DNA from: an uncultured Clostridia bacterium
GTDB taxonomy: Bacteria > Bacillota > Clostridia > Oscillospirales > Acutalibacteraceae
Assembly (NCBI GenBank): GCA_944412495.1
Contig: CALYBL010000020.1
Location: forward strand, 46,144-110,143
Reading direction: 5' to 3'
Length of the DNA stretch: 64,000 bases
Position 1 is the first letter of the stretch, and every line of letters begins with the position of its first letter. This document shows positions 34,988 to 44,180 of the stretch, piece after piece. Made by a program: the position numbers and the translations under genes. The notes under the pieces were generated by a model that searched no databases, was not told the DNA's origin, and saw only the letters and a program-made list of their open reading frames with translations.

Positions 34988-35851
34988 TCACCGGCTCTGC
35001 ATATACCGCTTTATCTCCTCAATGCCGCTGTCCACGGTAAATATATCGGCGCTTATCTTCACGCCCGCCGATTTAAGCCCCATAAATATCTTCGTAACAT
35101 CCGGCACGCTCAGCCCTACGCTTTTAAGCTCCTCGGCGCGGGAAAACACCTCGCTGACACTGCCGTGCATGAGCAGTCCGCCCTTGTTCATAACCAGCAC
35201 GCTGTCCGCCATATACGCCACGTCCTCCATGCTGTGCGACACTATGACCATTGTCGTGTCTGTCATCCTTTTATATTCAGCAAGACGGCTGAGTATCTCG
35301 TCGCGGCCTCTCGGGTCTAAGCCGGCGGTCGGCTCGTCGAGTATTATCACCCGCGGCATCATGGCTATTACGCCGGCTATGGCGGCGCGGCGCTTTTCTC
35401 CGCCCGACAGCTCAAACGGGGATTTATCCAGCAGTTTTTCGTCAAGGCTCACCATCTGTGCCGCAAAATCCACGCGGCGTGCTATCTCCTTTTCATCAAG
35501 GCCCATGTTCTTAGGCCCGAACGCTATATCACGGCGCACAGTCTCGTCAAACAGCTGATACTCCGGGTACTGGAACACAAGGCCCACCTTAAAGCGCAGC
35601 TGCCTTATCTCCTTCGGATTTTCCCAAATATCGCGGCCGTCAAAGTATATGCTGCCGCCAGTCGGCTTGATAAGGCCGTTGAGCTGCTGCATAAGTGTGG
35701 ACTTTCCCGAGCCGGTATGCCCTATCACAGCGGTGATACCGCCTTCCTCTATGCTTATATTTACGCCGTCCAGCGCCCTTTTCTCATACGGAGTGCCCTC
35801 CGAATAAACATAAGACAAATCCCTTGTCTCTATAAGCGGCAAATCGTTCAC
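34988..35851 (-). CDS. ecfA2: energy-coupling factor transporter ATPase EcfA2
   Basis: A 287-residue ABC ATPase of the ECF transporter. Walker A is GHTGSGKST, Q-loop GLVFQYPEYQLF, signature LSGGEKRR, Walker B VIILDEPTAGLD and the switch His is in VSHSMED. The C-terminal segment after residue 225 (SVGLSVPDVTKIFMGL) matches EcfA2 proteins. The start appears to be a GTG (35851) preceded only by a weak AAGGG. It begins nine bases after the EcfA1 stop, so coupled translation may compensate. The cargo is set by S components encoded elsewhere. Confidence 0.93.
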   Translation of the reverse strand: MNDLPLIETRDLSYVYSEGTPYEKRALDGVNISIEEGGITAVIGHTGSGKSTLMQQLNGLIKPTGGSIYFDGRDIWENPKEIRQLRFKVGLVFQYPEYQLFDETVRRDIAFGPKNMGLDEKEIARRVDFAAQMVSLDEKLLDKSPFELSGGEKRRAAIAGVIAMMPRVIILDEPTAGLDPRGRDEILSRLAEYKRMTDTTMVIVSHSMEDVAYMADSVLVMNKGGLLMHGSVSEVFSRAEELKSVGLSVPDVTKIFMGLKSAGVKISADIFTVDSGIEEIKRYMQSR

Positions 35852-35860
35852 TCCAAACCC

Positions 35861-36703
35861 TTACGCATATTTTTCCATAAACGCTTTTATAAACTCTTCC
35901 TTTGTAAGTATGTCACGCGGCATCTCATAGCCCATACCGTTCATCCTGAACGCAAGCTCCGTCGCCTGCGGCACATCAAGCCCTATCGACTTGAGCTCGC
36001 TTACGTTGGAAAACACCTTTCTCGGCGTGTCGTCCATTATTATGCCGCCGTTGTCCATTACCACCACGCGGCCGGCTCTGACGGCCTCGTCCATAAAATG
36101 CGTTATCAGCACTATCGTTATGCCGGAATTTTTATTAAGGCTTATTATGGCGTCCATCACCTCGTCGCGCCCCTTCGGGTCGAGCATTGCCGTAGGCTCG
36201 TCCAAGACAATGCACTGCGGCTCCATCGCTATTATGCCCGCTATCGCCACGCGCTGCTTCTGCCCGCCCGACAGCTTATGCGGTGCATGGCTTCGGTAAT
36301 CGTACATGTCCACCCTTTTAAGCGCGTCGTCTACCCTGCGGCGTATCTCCTCCGGCGGCATGCCCAAATTCTCGGGGCCGAAAGCAACGTCCTCCTCGAC
36401 TATAGTAGCGACAAGCTGGTTGTCCGGGTTTTGGAACACCAGCCCCACGTTGCGGCGTATCTCCGTTTCCTTGTCTTCGTCAGAGGTGCTCATGCCGAGC
36501 ACCTCCACACTGCCGCTCTCCGGCTTGATAAGGCCGTTTATCAGCTTGGCGAGGGTGGATTTTCCTGAGCCGTTATGTCCGAGCACCGCCGTAAAGGAGC
36601 CTTTTTCTATAGTCAGGCTCAGATTTTTTATAACATAATCGCCCGATTCCTCCTCAGAGGAGTATCTGAACGAAACATCCTTTATCTCAATAATATTATC
36701 CAT
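35861..36703 (-). CDS. ecfA1: energy-coupling factor transporter ATPase EcfA1
   Basis: A 280-residue ABC ATPase that pairs with EcfA2. Motifs: Walker A GHNGSGKST, Q-loop GLVFQNPDNQLV, signature LSGGQKQR, Walker B CIVLDEPTAMLD and His in ITHFMDE. The C-terminal LKSIGLDVPQATELAFRM is typical of EcfA1. GGGGGAC lies upstream of ATG 36703. It heads the operon ecfA1-ecfA2-ecfT-truA. Confidence 0.94.
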   Translation of the reverse strand: MDNIIEIKDVSFRYSSEEESGDYVIKNLSLTIEKGSFTAVLGHNGSGKSTLAKLINGLIKPESGSVEVLGMSTSDEDKETEIRRNVGLVFQNPDNQLVATIVEEDVAFGPENLGMPPEEIRRRVDDALKRVDMYDYRSHAPHKLSGGQKQRVAIAGIIAMEPQCIVLDEPTAMLDPKGRDEVMDAIISLNKNSGITIVLITHFMDEAVRAGRVVVMDNGGIIMDDTPRKVFSNVSELKSIGLDVPQATELAFRMNGMGYEMPRDILTKEEFIKAFMEKYA

Positions 36704-36783
36704 TTAGTCCCCCAAGAGTCATGTGCCGCTGCGCGCGGCAGGTGAAATATCTAAATTCCCGTAAAGTATAAAAGCGGCGGCGC

Positions 36784-37644
36784 TTAAATATTTCGCCATA
36801 CAGACGTTGCGCCGCACGGCAGCGCTCCTCCGCTCTCCGTTACCCTAAGCCCGAGCTCGTATGACTCGCAGCTGCCGCCTCTGCTTCTTGCAGCCGTGTC
36901 GTTAAGCATATACTCCATAACTGCTGGCGACAGGCCGGCGGTATAGGAATTTACCACTAAAAACGCCTTATCCTTAAGCAGCTTTACGGTGTCGGATATG
37001 AGGGCATATATCTCGTCCTCCAGCTTCCACACCTCGCCGCCCGGCCCTCTGCCGTATGACGGCGGGTCCATGATTATACCGTCGTACGTGTTTCCCCTTC
37101 GTATCTCTCGCTTTACAAATTTGACGCAGTCGTCAACAATCCAGCGCACCGGCGCGGACCTCAGTCCGCTCGCCGCCGCGTTGTCCGACGCCCAAGACAC
37201 CATGCCCTTTGAGGCGTCGACATGAGTAACAGCCGCGCCCGCCGCAAGGCAGGCAAGCGTCGCGCCGCCGGTATAGGCAAACAGATTGAGCACCCTGGCT
37301 CCGCTTATCCCAGAAAGCAGCTCGCCGTACATGTCCCAGTTTACGGCCTGCTCTGGAAAGAGCCCGGTATGCTTAAAGCCCATGGGCTTGAGATTGAATT
37401 TCAGGCTTCCGTAGGATATGCTCCAAGCCTCCGGCACCCTTTTATACATCTCCCACCGGCCGCCGCCCTTCGACGAGCGTATATACCTCGCGTGGGCACT
37501 GCCCCACTGCGGCGATCTGCGCCCGCTGCGCCATATGACCTGTGGGTCGGGACGTATGAGCAGAATATCGCCCCAGCGCTCAAGACGTTCGCCGTCCGTG
37601 GCATCAATCAGCTCATAGTCTACCCATTTGTCTGCCGTTTTCAT
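36784..37644 (-). CDS. class I SAM-dependent methyltransferase (RlmI/RlmK C-domain-like)
   Basis: A 286-residue methyltransferase resembling the catalytic half of RlmI/RlmK rRNA methyltransferases. Motif I is VLNLFAYTGGATLA, with acidic HVDASKGMV, DDCVKFV and the catalytic-type motif IMDPPSYGRGPGG. An N-terminal part (GRRSPQWGSAHARYIRSSKGGGRWEMY) is a short barrel-like region common to a Firmicutes subgroup. The target is presumably rRNA, but this is inferred from family. ATG 37644 follows GAGGTG, while the in-frame TTG four codons earlier overlaps that site. It is upstream of ecfA1 by 80 bases. Confidence 0.85.
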   Translation of the reverse strand: MKTADKWVDYELIDATDGERLERWGDILLIRPDPQVIWRSGRRSPQWGSAHARYIRSSKGGGRWEMYKRVPEAWSISYGSLKFNLKPMGFKHTGLFPEQAVNWDMYGELLSGISGARVLNLFAYTGGATLACLAAGAAVTHVDASKGMVSWASDNAAASGLRSAPVRWIVDDCVKFVKREIRRGNTYDGIIMDPPSYGRGPGGEVWKLEDEIYALISDTVKLLKDKAFLVVNSYTAGLSPAVMEYMLNDTAARSRGGSCESYELGLRVTESGGALPCGATSVWRNI

Positions 37645-38159
37645 TACACACCTCAAAGTTTATATGGTTTTTAAGCCCAAAATGTATACACACTGTAAAT
37701 TTTGACTCACTCCGCCGCTTTGCACATAAATCCGCGCGGTTTTGCGGGTATTGTAACTTTAATCATATTGCATATATGGAACTGCGCTTTGCATCCCGGC
37801 TTTCCGCAGTGAAGTCAGGGAAGGGGGCGCCGCGGCCCGGAAGAAGCCTCTGAGTAATTGGACGGGTTTTCCGCAGCTGGCAAAGATATATCGCCGCTTT
37901 AAAGGCGGCAGCATCCACACACAAAGGCATGTGCATCATCCCGGAATAAATCTCAGTACTGGTATGCACAGACGTCAGTGCACATGTCTAAAGTCACTAT
38001 CAGCCGGCTGCGATAAACCGAAAGACGTGTATACGCAAAGAAGCAAATGCCCGTCTAAAGTCAGGCTTGCCTGCAGGCAGGCAGAGCGCCGTTTTTGCAG
38101 GGCAAGCTGCGTCTGTGAATAGCCGTACAGCGCCGGACTTATATCCCACGTGCGCAGCA
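37645..38159. other. intergenic, nothing recognised
   Basis: About 515 bases between ruvB and the methyltransferase gene. Several short open frames occur on both strands without start signals. Confidence 0.45.
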
Positions 38160-39188
38160 TCATTCAAAGGACTGCTGCCCCGGCACGTCAAGCCCCAAAT
38201 GCCTGTAAGCCGCCGGAGTTACGCACCGGCCGCGGCTTGTCCTCGTAAGAAAGCCTATCTGCATAAGATACGGCTCGTAAACGTCCTCTATCGTGACCGC
38301 CTCCTCGCCGACGGCCGCCGCAAGCGTCTCAAGCCCGACGGGGCCGCCGCCGAAGCTCGTTATGGCAGTTTTTAACATGCGGCGGTCAAAATCATCGAGA
38401 CCTATTTCATCTATCTCAAATCTGTCAAGCGCCTGCCGCGCCACATCTTCGGTTATCCTGCCGTCGTGCTTTACCTGCGCGACATCGCGCACGCGCTTGA
38501 GCAGGCGGTTGGCGATACGCGGAGTGCCGCGGGAGCGTGACGCTATCTCCAGTGCGCCGTTTTTGTCTATATCTATCTTGAGTATGCCGGCCGAGCGCGT
38601 CACTATGGTAGCAAGCTCCTCCGGCGAGTACAGCTCCAGCCTGAGCAGCACCCCAAACCTGTCACGCAGCGGCGCCGTAAGCTGACCGGAGCGCGTAGTG
38701 GCGCCTACAAGCGTAAAACGCGGCAAATCAAGGCGTATCGAGCGTGCCGACGGCCCCTTGCCAATTATTATGTCCAGCGCAAAATCCTCCATTGCGGGAT
38801 AAAGCACTTCTTCTATGCTGCGGCGCAGGCGGTGTATCTCGTCTATGAACAATATATCGCCCTCGCTGAGATTGCTGAGCAGCGCGGCCAGATCCCCCTG
38901 CTTTTCAATGGCAGGACCGGAGGTCACACGAAGATTTACACCCATCTCGTTAGCTATTACTCCGGCAAGCGTCGTTTTGCCAAGCCCCGGAGGGCCGGAC
39001 AGCAGCACATGGTCGAGCGACTCGCCGCGGTGGCGCGCCGCCTCTATATATATCGTAAGATTTTCCTTGGCCTTTTGCTGACCTATATATTCACTAAGCG
39101 ATTTGGGGCGGAGGGAAAACTCCGTCTCTACATCATGCTTCGTAAATTCGGCGGCCGTTATGCGTCCCGCGTCTTCAAAGCCTTCCAT
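38160..39188 (-). CDS. ruvB: Holliday junction branch migration DNA helicase RuvB
   Basis: A 342-residue AAA+ motor that drives branch migration with RuvA. Walker A is GPPGLGKT, Walker [11 protein letters not shown], sensor 1 LVGATTRSG, and the arginine finger region is LRDRFG. The C-terminal winged helix ([13 protein letters not shown]...[15 protein letters not shown]) is intact. The start lies one base after ruvA's stop, so translation is coupled. Confidence 0.97.
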   Translation of the reverse strand: MEGFEDAGRITAAEFTKHDVETEFSLRPKSLSEYIGQQKAKENLTIYIEAARHRGESLDHVLLSGPPGLGKTTLAGVIANEMGVNLRVTSGPAIEKQGDLAALLSNLSEGDILFIDEIHRLRRSIEEVLYPAMEDFALDIIIGKGPSARSIRLDLPRFTLVGATTRSGQLTAPLRDRFGVLLRLELYSPEELATIVTRSAGILKIDIDKNGALEIASRSRGTPRIANRLLKRVRDVAQVKHDGRITEDVARQALDRFEIDEIGLDDFDRRMLKTAITSFGGGPVGLETLAAAVGEEAVTIEDVYEPYLMQIGFLTRTSRGRCVTPAAYRHLGLDVPGQQSFE

Positions 39189-39791
39189 TTATATCACCCG
39201 CCCCGCAAGATTTTTCAGTGCAGCCTTTATCAATTCCTCAACGCTCAAATCAGCGTCTATTCCCGCTAAAGCGCCGGCCGCCTCGTTGTGCGTATAGCCG
39301 AGAGAGGTAAGCGCGCTTATCGCCTCCGACATGGCGCCTGCGCTCTGCGCCGATACGCCTCCGCCGGGCGCAGTCTCTCCCGCAGCAGAGCCTGAGACCT
39401 TATCCTTGAGCTCAAGCACTATCCTCTGCGCAAGCTTCGGACCCACGCCGCCGGCCTGCGTCAGAGCCTTTGCGTCTCCCGATGAGATTATGACCGAAAG
39501 CCTGTCCGGCGTAAAGGCGGACAAAATAGCAATGCCGACCTTAGGCCCGACGCCGTTTACCCCGATGAGTATCTTGTACAGCTCCAGCTCTGCCTGAGTA
39601 TAGAAGCCATACAGGTCCAAAGCGTCCTCCCTCACATTCAAATATGTATAAAGTGTCGCCGTCTCACCCGGCTGAGGCAATTCCCTTATAGTATTCAGCG
39701 TGGTAAAGCAGCGGAACGCTACGCCGCCGCAGTCAATTACAGCTGTCGACGTGTCCTTGAGCACAAGTGTGCCGGTCAGTGAGTAAAACAT
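39189..39791 (-). CDS. ruvA: Holliday junction branch migration complex subunit RuvA
   Basis: A 200-residue RuvA that holds the four-way junction. The N-terminal OB fold starts MFYSLTGTLVLKD, the two helix-hairpin-helix motifs are LIGVNGVGPKVGIAIL and TQAGGVGPKLAQRIV, and the C-terminal domain III (TSLGYTHNEAAGAL) that binds RuvB is present. GGAG precedes the ATG. It is coupled to ruvB downstream. The ruvC gene lies 250 bases upstream instead of adjoining it. Confidence 0.97.
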   Translation of the reverse strand: MFYSLTGTLVLKDTSTAVIDCGGVAFRCFTTLNTIRELPQPGETATLYTYLNVREDALDLYGFYTQAELELYKILIGVNGVGPKVGIAILSAFTPDRLSVIISSGDAKALTQAGGVGPKLAQRIVLELKDKVSGSAAGETAPGGGVSAQSAGAMSEAISALTSLGYTHNEAAGALAGIDADLSVEELIKAALKNLAGRVI

Positions 39792-40044
39792 AGCATTTCT
39801 CCAAATTATTTATTAGCCGGAAAGCCCGGCTGCAAATTGACACAGATATCAAATTAACTCATGCTCCTAAAGCTCTGTCATGTGCTCTCCCGCACCCAGT
39901 CTTGCAGGATGCTTATTTAGAGCAGCAGCACTAAAGCTACCGCATCGTATCAAGCGATGCTTTACACGCTCACAAAGCGTCTGTCAGAGCACGGTGTCCC
40001 CACCATTTCCATAGGCATACACGCGGCAGGAATGCCTATCAACG

Positions 40045-40533
40045 TTAAATACGTCCGAGCAGCGAGCCGGAGGAATGCGCACAGCATATCGCTACCGCAA
40101 GTGCGTCGGCGGCGTCGTCGGGCTTTGGTATCTTCTCCAGATTAAGCAGCATGCGTGTCATTTCCATAACCTGACGCTTCTCCGCGCGGCCATAGCCCAC
40201 GACCGACTGCTTTACCTGAAGCGGCGTATATTCATACACCGGCACGCCGGCCTTAACGCAGGCGAGTATGGTACAGCCGCGCGCCTCCGCTACGTTTATC
40301 GCCGTTTTGTTGTTTGTGTTGAAAAACAGCTTTTCTATCGATATTACATCCGGCTTGTACTTACCTATAAGCTCTGTTATTCCGTCATATATGTCGTTAA
40401 GACGCAGGTTGAAGTCAACTCCGGCCTCTGTGTTAACCGCGCCGTAGCTGAGCACCTTAAAATGATTTCCTGTATAATCTATAACCCCAAACCCCACTAT
40501 CGCGTAGCCGGGGTCTATTCCCAAAATGACCAT
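40045..40533 (-). CDS. ruvC: crossover junction endodeoxyribonuclease RuvC
   Basis: A 162-residue Holliday junction resolvase. The first catalytic Asp lies in LGIDPGYAIVGFG, a Glu in ISIEKLFFNTN, and the last acidic pair in PDDAADALAVAICCAH. The family segment QVKQSVVGYGRAEKRQV is present. AGAGG lies seven bases before the ATG. The gap of about 250 bases to ruvA carries no gene. Confidence 0.97.
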   Translation of the reverse strand: MVILGIDPGYAIVGFGVIDYTGNHFKVLSYGAVNTEAGVDFNLRLNDIYDGITELIGKYKPDVISIEKLFFNTNNKTAINVAEARGCTILACVKAGVPVYEYTPLQVKQSVVGYGRAEKRQVMEMTRMLLNLEKIPKPDDAADALAVAICCAHSSGSLLGRI

Positions 40534-40822
40534 TTTATTCCTCTTTAATGCAAAGCGCGCTTTGTATATTGTACTCCGTGTATAATTTTACTCAGGCAGC
40601 CGCGGCGTCATTGCTTTTATTTCGCCGCAGAGGATAATTCTCCGCATTCTGCCAAAGCAGTTATGAAATATTATAACATACTTCATACGCCTTCGTAAAC
40701 CACTAAGCTTAAATATTCACGTCTTTTGCCGCCGTGCCATGTCCCTTTTTGATGCTATTGGTAAAAATAGGACGCAAAGCGCAGTATAATAATAATGATT
40801 CGTTTGTCGGGCGGTGAAATGC
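40534..40822. other. divergent intergenic region between ruvC and a small gene
   Basis: Must hold the divergent promoters of ruvC and the 66-residue protein gene. I see no strong consensus elements and no RNA. Confidence 0.4.
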
Positions 40823-41023
40823 GTGTCGAAAAAGAAAGAATTATCCGCAACAAGCTTTGTAAGGCTCAACGGAGAATATATTGACCTTTCATCGCTGAGC
40901 AGGGATATTAAAAATGACATCTGCACCGAGATAAGCATAAAGGCACTTGGCAAGCTGAATGAGGGCTATATTTTTGAAAAATGCCGCAACGCAAAAAAAG
41001 GACGGCTTAAGACAAAGTCATGA
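40823..41023 (+). CDS. small conserved-type hypothetical protein
   Basis: A 66-residue basic protein beginning MSKKKELSATSFVRLNGEYID, followed by an amphipathic helix (LSRDIKNDICTEISIKALGKL). The GTG at 40823 has GGCGGTGA five to six bases upstream. An earlier in-frame GTG at 40814 lies within that site. The opening and the helix resemble a small Firmicutes protein of unknown role. This is a pattern impression and not a firm family match. It is divergently oriented from ruvC and monocistronic. Confidence 0.6.
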   Translation: MSKKKELSATSFVRLNGEYIDLSSLSRDIKNDICTEISIKALGKLNEGYIFEKCRNAKKGRLKTKS

Positions 41024-41032
41024 TTAAAGGAA

Positions 41033-41793
41033 ATACTGTTTTTGGCAGACGAGCTAAAAGCCTGCGCAGACCGCAAGCCGCCGAAAACGCTTTGTCCTAC
41101 GCTGCCGCCGAAAGGCTCCCTGCCGCGCTCTAAGCCGCTCTGCTTATCGCTCGGCCCGTCGTGCCTTTAAGCTAAGGCAATTTTGTTTGGCACGACCTGA
41201 ACTGCAAATTTAGCTAATCATGCAAAAGCAGCCGTGCGGCGGTGACTATCATTAAAGGACTTACCTTCAGTTTTTTATTCTGTAATACCAAAGCATCGGA
41301 CATTTTGCCCGTTGAGTGTTGTCAAAGACATCGCCGGCAGATTATGTCAAAAGAGGTGAAGAGCCGTATACACAGGGCGTTCAAATGCCGTCTGCCGGCT
41401 TGACAATACAAGCTGTAGTCGGGTGCCGTCCCTCACCGCCCGTAAACGCGTAAAAACTGACTGTCTATAGACCCTATATTTTTTCACGTTTTATACGCAG
41501 CTTACCGGCGAAAAGCTTTTTATGTCTACCCTCCAGTACAGCCGGGACTATTGCTTAAGCGAATAGAGAAAAGTCTTCCAATCAGCAGGCCGTAACATTT
41601 CTAACAAAGGGTACACTACCATTGGATCCTGATGTCTTAAAAATCGGGTAAAAAGGCCGGCCGCTGCAAGAAAAATCAGATGATAAAAAGCCGCTGCCGT
41701 GGATCTTTTGCAATTTGCTGTTCAGTATCCTTGGTTAAACTATTTTGGGTTTTTACTCCAAAAGGCCCGTAAGCTCTCATAAACATTGAAGCA
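41033..41793. other. 760-base gene-free region
   Basis: No open frame with a ribosome binding site on either strand and no tandem repeat. Base composition is near that of the neighbouring genes, so a decayed gene is possible but nothing is recognisable. Confidence 0.45.
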
Positions 41794-41827
41794 AAAGCCG
41801 TGCAGGACGTTGGTCCGACACGGCTTT
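41794..41827. terminator. intrinsic terminator of the amidase gene
   Basis: AAAGCCGTG ... CACGGCTTT with an inner GAC/GTC pairing. On the minus strand it is followed by TTTTGCTTC. It lies 90 bases after the amidase stop. Confidence 0.65.
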
Positions 41828-41916
41828 ATAATATATATTATGTTAACCTTACCTGCAAAAGCACCTTCGTTCCTTCTGCCGCAATTTTTGCGCAGGCACA
41901 GACTTTCGCATACAAT

Positions 41917-42645
41917 TTATTCAGAGCTCTCTGCCCTGTATTCATTGTAGCGCTCTGTTACAAGATCCACAAACTCCTGCCATCTTCCGCTTTCGCGTAT
42001 GGTTCTTGGGCAGTTTTTCCCGCTGAAGTCATAATGCTGTCGAAGATCGGCCGGGGTAAGTCCGTATGCGTCAAGCAGGTACGCCGCGAGCATTGCGCCG
42101 TTTTGAAAAGCCTGTTCAAAATCGCCGTCTTCATTGACGCATATTTCTATGGCGACACCGTTTTTGTTGCCGCCTCCCTCCTCCTCGCCGTCGGCGGCGT
42201 GATATGCTACCTCGTTGTCCGGAAGATGATGAAAAATTTCATGGTCGTCAACTGTGTAATGCCATGACAGCGGCGTTTCCTGCGCCGTATTTTCGAGATA
42301 ATTAGCATGATTTTTTGCGTTTGCACCCGTGGAGGTGTTGTCGGTGTCGTGTATAACGACATATTTTATCTGCCGCAGCGTGCCGGGCCGGCCCGGGCAT
42401 CCCTCCGGCAGCAGGCGCGTCGTCACGGGTATGCCGTCCACCGTTATCGGATAAACCGACTCCGGAATTTCAGAGCCGTCCGTCGTCGGTGCCGGAGTCT
42501 CCGCACGGCTGCACCTGATAAGTACCGCCGTAAATACCACCGATATCACAAGCAGCAGCGAAACGGCAAAAATAAGACGGCGGCGCGCACGTATCTTCCG
42601 CTGCCGGCGCCGCCTTGACATAAGTACATACTCTAAATTATCCAT
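41917..42645 (-). CDS. membrane-anchored N-acetylmuramoyl-L-alanine amidase (Amidase_2)
   Basis: A 242-residue protein. A basic N-terminus (SRRRRQRKIRARRR) precedes a single hydrophobic helix (about 25-43), so it is anchored or exported by an uncleaved signal. The outer domain is a type 2 amidase (PGRP fold): zinc ligand His in YVVIHDTDN, catalytic-region YHAADG, GVAIEICVN, and the second zinc His in LRQHYDFSGKNCP. It cleaves the bond between muramic acid and stem peptide in the cell wall. GGAGAAGG lies directly before ATG 42645. It follows the phosphoglycerate mutase gene by 30 bases. Confidence 0.9.
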   Translation of the reverse strand: MDNLEYVLMSRRRRQRKIRARRRLIFAVSLLLVISVVFTAVLIRCSRAETPAPTTDGSEIPESVYPITVDGIPVTTRLLPEGCPGRPGTLRQIKYVVIHDTDNTSTGANAKNHANYLENTAQETPLSWHYTVDDHEIFHHLPDNEVAYHAADGEEEGGGNKNGVAIEICVNEDGDFEQAFQNGAMLAAYLLDAYGLTPADLRQHYDFSGKNCPRTIRESGRWQEFVDLVTERYNEYRAESSE

Positions 42646-42674
42646 ACCTTCTCCAAAATTTGCGGGTGTCTGTC

Positions 42675-43883
42675 TTAAAGCTGCTCTGTCAGCTTCTTCA
42701 TTATATTCGGGCCAAAGGAAATATATTCCCCATCCGCCGCCTCTCTTTCGCAGAAGCAGCCGACGCCCTCTTTCACCGCACGGCTGTCGTATATCATAAA
42801 CGGGACGGGCTCTGCCGTGTGCGTCCCTATATCGAGCGGAGTGGGGTGGTCGGGCATTATGAGTATGCGGAAATCACCGTGTTTCTTCATTCCCTCCGCT
42901 ATGGGGCCCAGCACCAAGCTGTCTATGAGCTCAATGGACTTTACCTTGTTCTCGGTCTCAAACCTGTGCCCGCACTCGTCCGGCGCTTCTATGTGGAGAT
43001 ACACCAAATCGGCGCCGTTTTCAAACTCATTTAAAGCAGCGTCCTTCTTGCCGGTAAAGTTTGTGTCTATGTACCCCGTGGCTCCGTCAACGTCGACGAC
43101 GTTCATACCGGTGTATTTACCTATTCCCTTAAGCAAATCGACGGCCGACACCACCGATGCGCGAAGCCCGAACTTGTCGTAAAAGCTTTCCAATGTAGGT
43201 TTTGTTCCCTCACCCCAGAACCAGATAGAGTTTGCCGGACGCTTGCCCTCGGCCACGCGCTTTCTGTTTATCTCATGAGCGCTGAGCAGGTCATAGCTGC
43301 GCCTCATCATATCGATGATGGGCTTGGCCTCGGGTGCGCTGTTCAAATATTCCCCTATCCTGCGGCCGCTTATGTCGTGCGGGGGAGTAAAGGTGCCTAT
43401 GCCCGTCTTACCGCCGCGCCACAGCAGCAGGTTGCGGTAGCTGACGCCGGGATAGAGCGAAAATTCGTCCGTGCCGAGCTCTTTTTGCAAATATTCCATC
43501 AATACGGCGGAATCTGCGGAATCTATGTCGCCGGCGGAATAATCCACCATAGTTTTGTCGTCGTACCCGCCGTCCTCGGACAGCGTTACAAGATTGCATC
43601 TGAAGGTCACGTCGCTGTCTGTCATGTCTACACCGACGCTCGCCGCCTCCAGCGGAGAACGGCCGGTATAGCACTCTCTCGCGTCATAGCCCATCACCGC
43701 AAGATTGGCAACGTCGCTGCCGGGCTTCATGCCGTCGGCTACGGTCTTGCACATGCCGACCTCCGAAACTTTGGCCAATGCGTCCATATTCGGCTTTTTG
43801 GCAGCCTGCATGGGCGTTCTGCCGCCGAGCTTTTCGACGGGATGATCCGCCATGCCGTCGCATAGTAAAACAAGATATTTCAT
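42675..43883 (-). CDS. apgM: cofactor-independent phosphoglycerate mutase, archaeal-type
   Basis: A 402-residue member of the alkaline-phosphatase superfamily that interconverts 3- and 2-phosphoglycerate without 2,3-BPG. It opens MKYLVLLCDGMADHPVEKLGG, with the metal-site Asp. GSDVANLAVMGYD holds the nucleophile Ser. HIEAPDECGH and LIMPDHPTP supply further metal ligands. AGGAG eight bases upstream supports ATG 43883 over one six codons earlier. This ApgM type (not GpmI) is frequent in Clostridia. Confidence 0.93.
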   Translation of the reverse strand: MKYLVLLCDGMADHPVEKLGGRTPMQAAKKPNMDALAKVSEVGMCKTVADGMKPGSDVANLAVMGYDARECYTGRSPLEAASVGVDMTDSDVTFRCNLVTLSEDGGYDDKTMVDYSAGDIDSADSAVLMEYLQKELGTDEFSLYPGVSYRNLLLWRGGKTGIGTFTPPHDISGRRIGEYLNSAPEAKPIIDMMRRSYDLLSAHEINRKRVAEGKRPANSIWFWGEGTKPTLESFYDKFGLRASVVSAVDLLKGIGKYTGMNVVDVDGATGYIDTNFTGKKDAALNEFENGADLVYLHIEAPDECGHRFETENKVKSIELIDSLVLGPIAEGMKKHGDFRILIMPDHPTPLDIGTHTAEPVPFMIYDSRAVKEGVGCFCEREAADGEYISFGPNIMKKLTEQL

Positions 43884-44180
43884 GTGTATGTCTCCTAACA
43901 ATATAATTATAAAGCGCCTTTTAAGCCGCGGCAGTATACGGTTTTACGATATCTCTGCCGTACAGTCACAGTGTAAAGCGGACATCTGTCTTCCGCTGAC
44001 ATGTAAGAGAAAAATCCACGCTCAAGCGGCTTTACCGTCCGGTCCGTTTGGTACGAATACAGGGTGCATCGTCCATGCCGGCCATAAAAGCTCAAGCTTT
44101 TTTCGGCCTGCAGGGAATAAACCGCTCCGCCGCGCACAGCCCGTCAAGCTGAAGGCACCGCGTAATGCGCCAAATTTCGC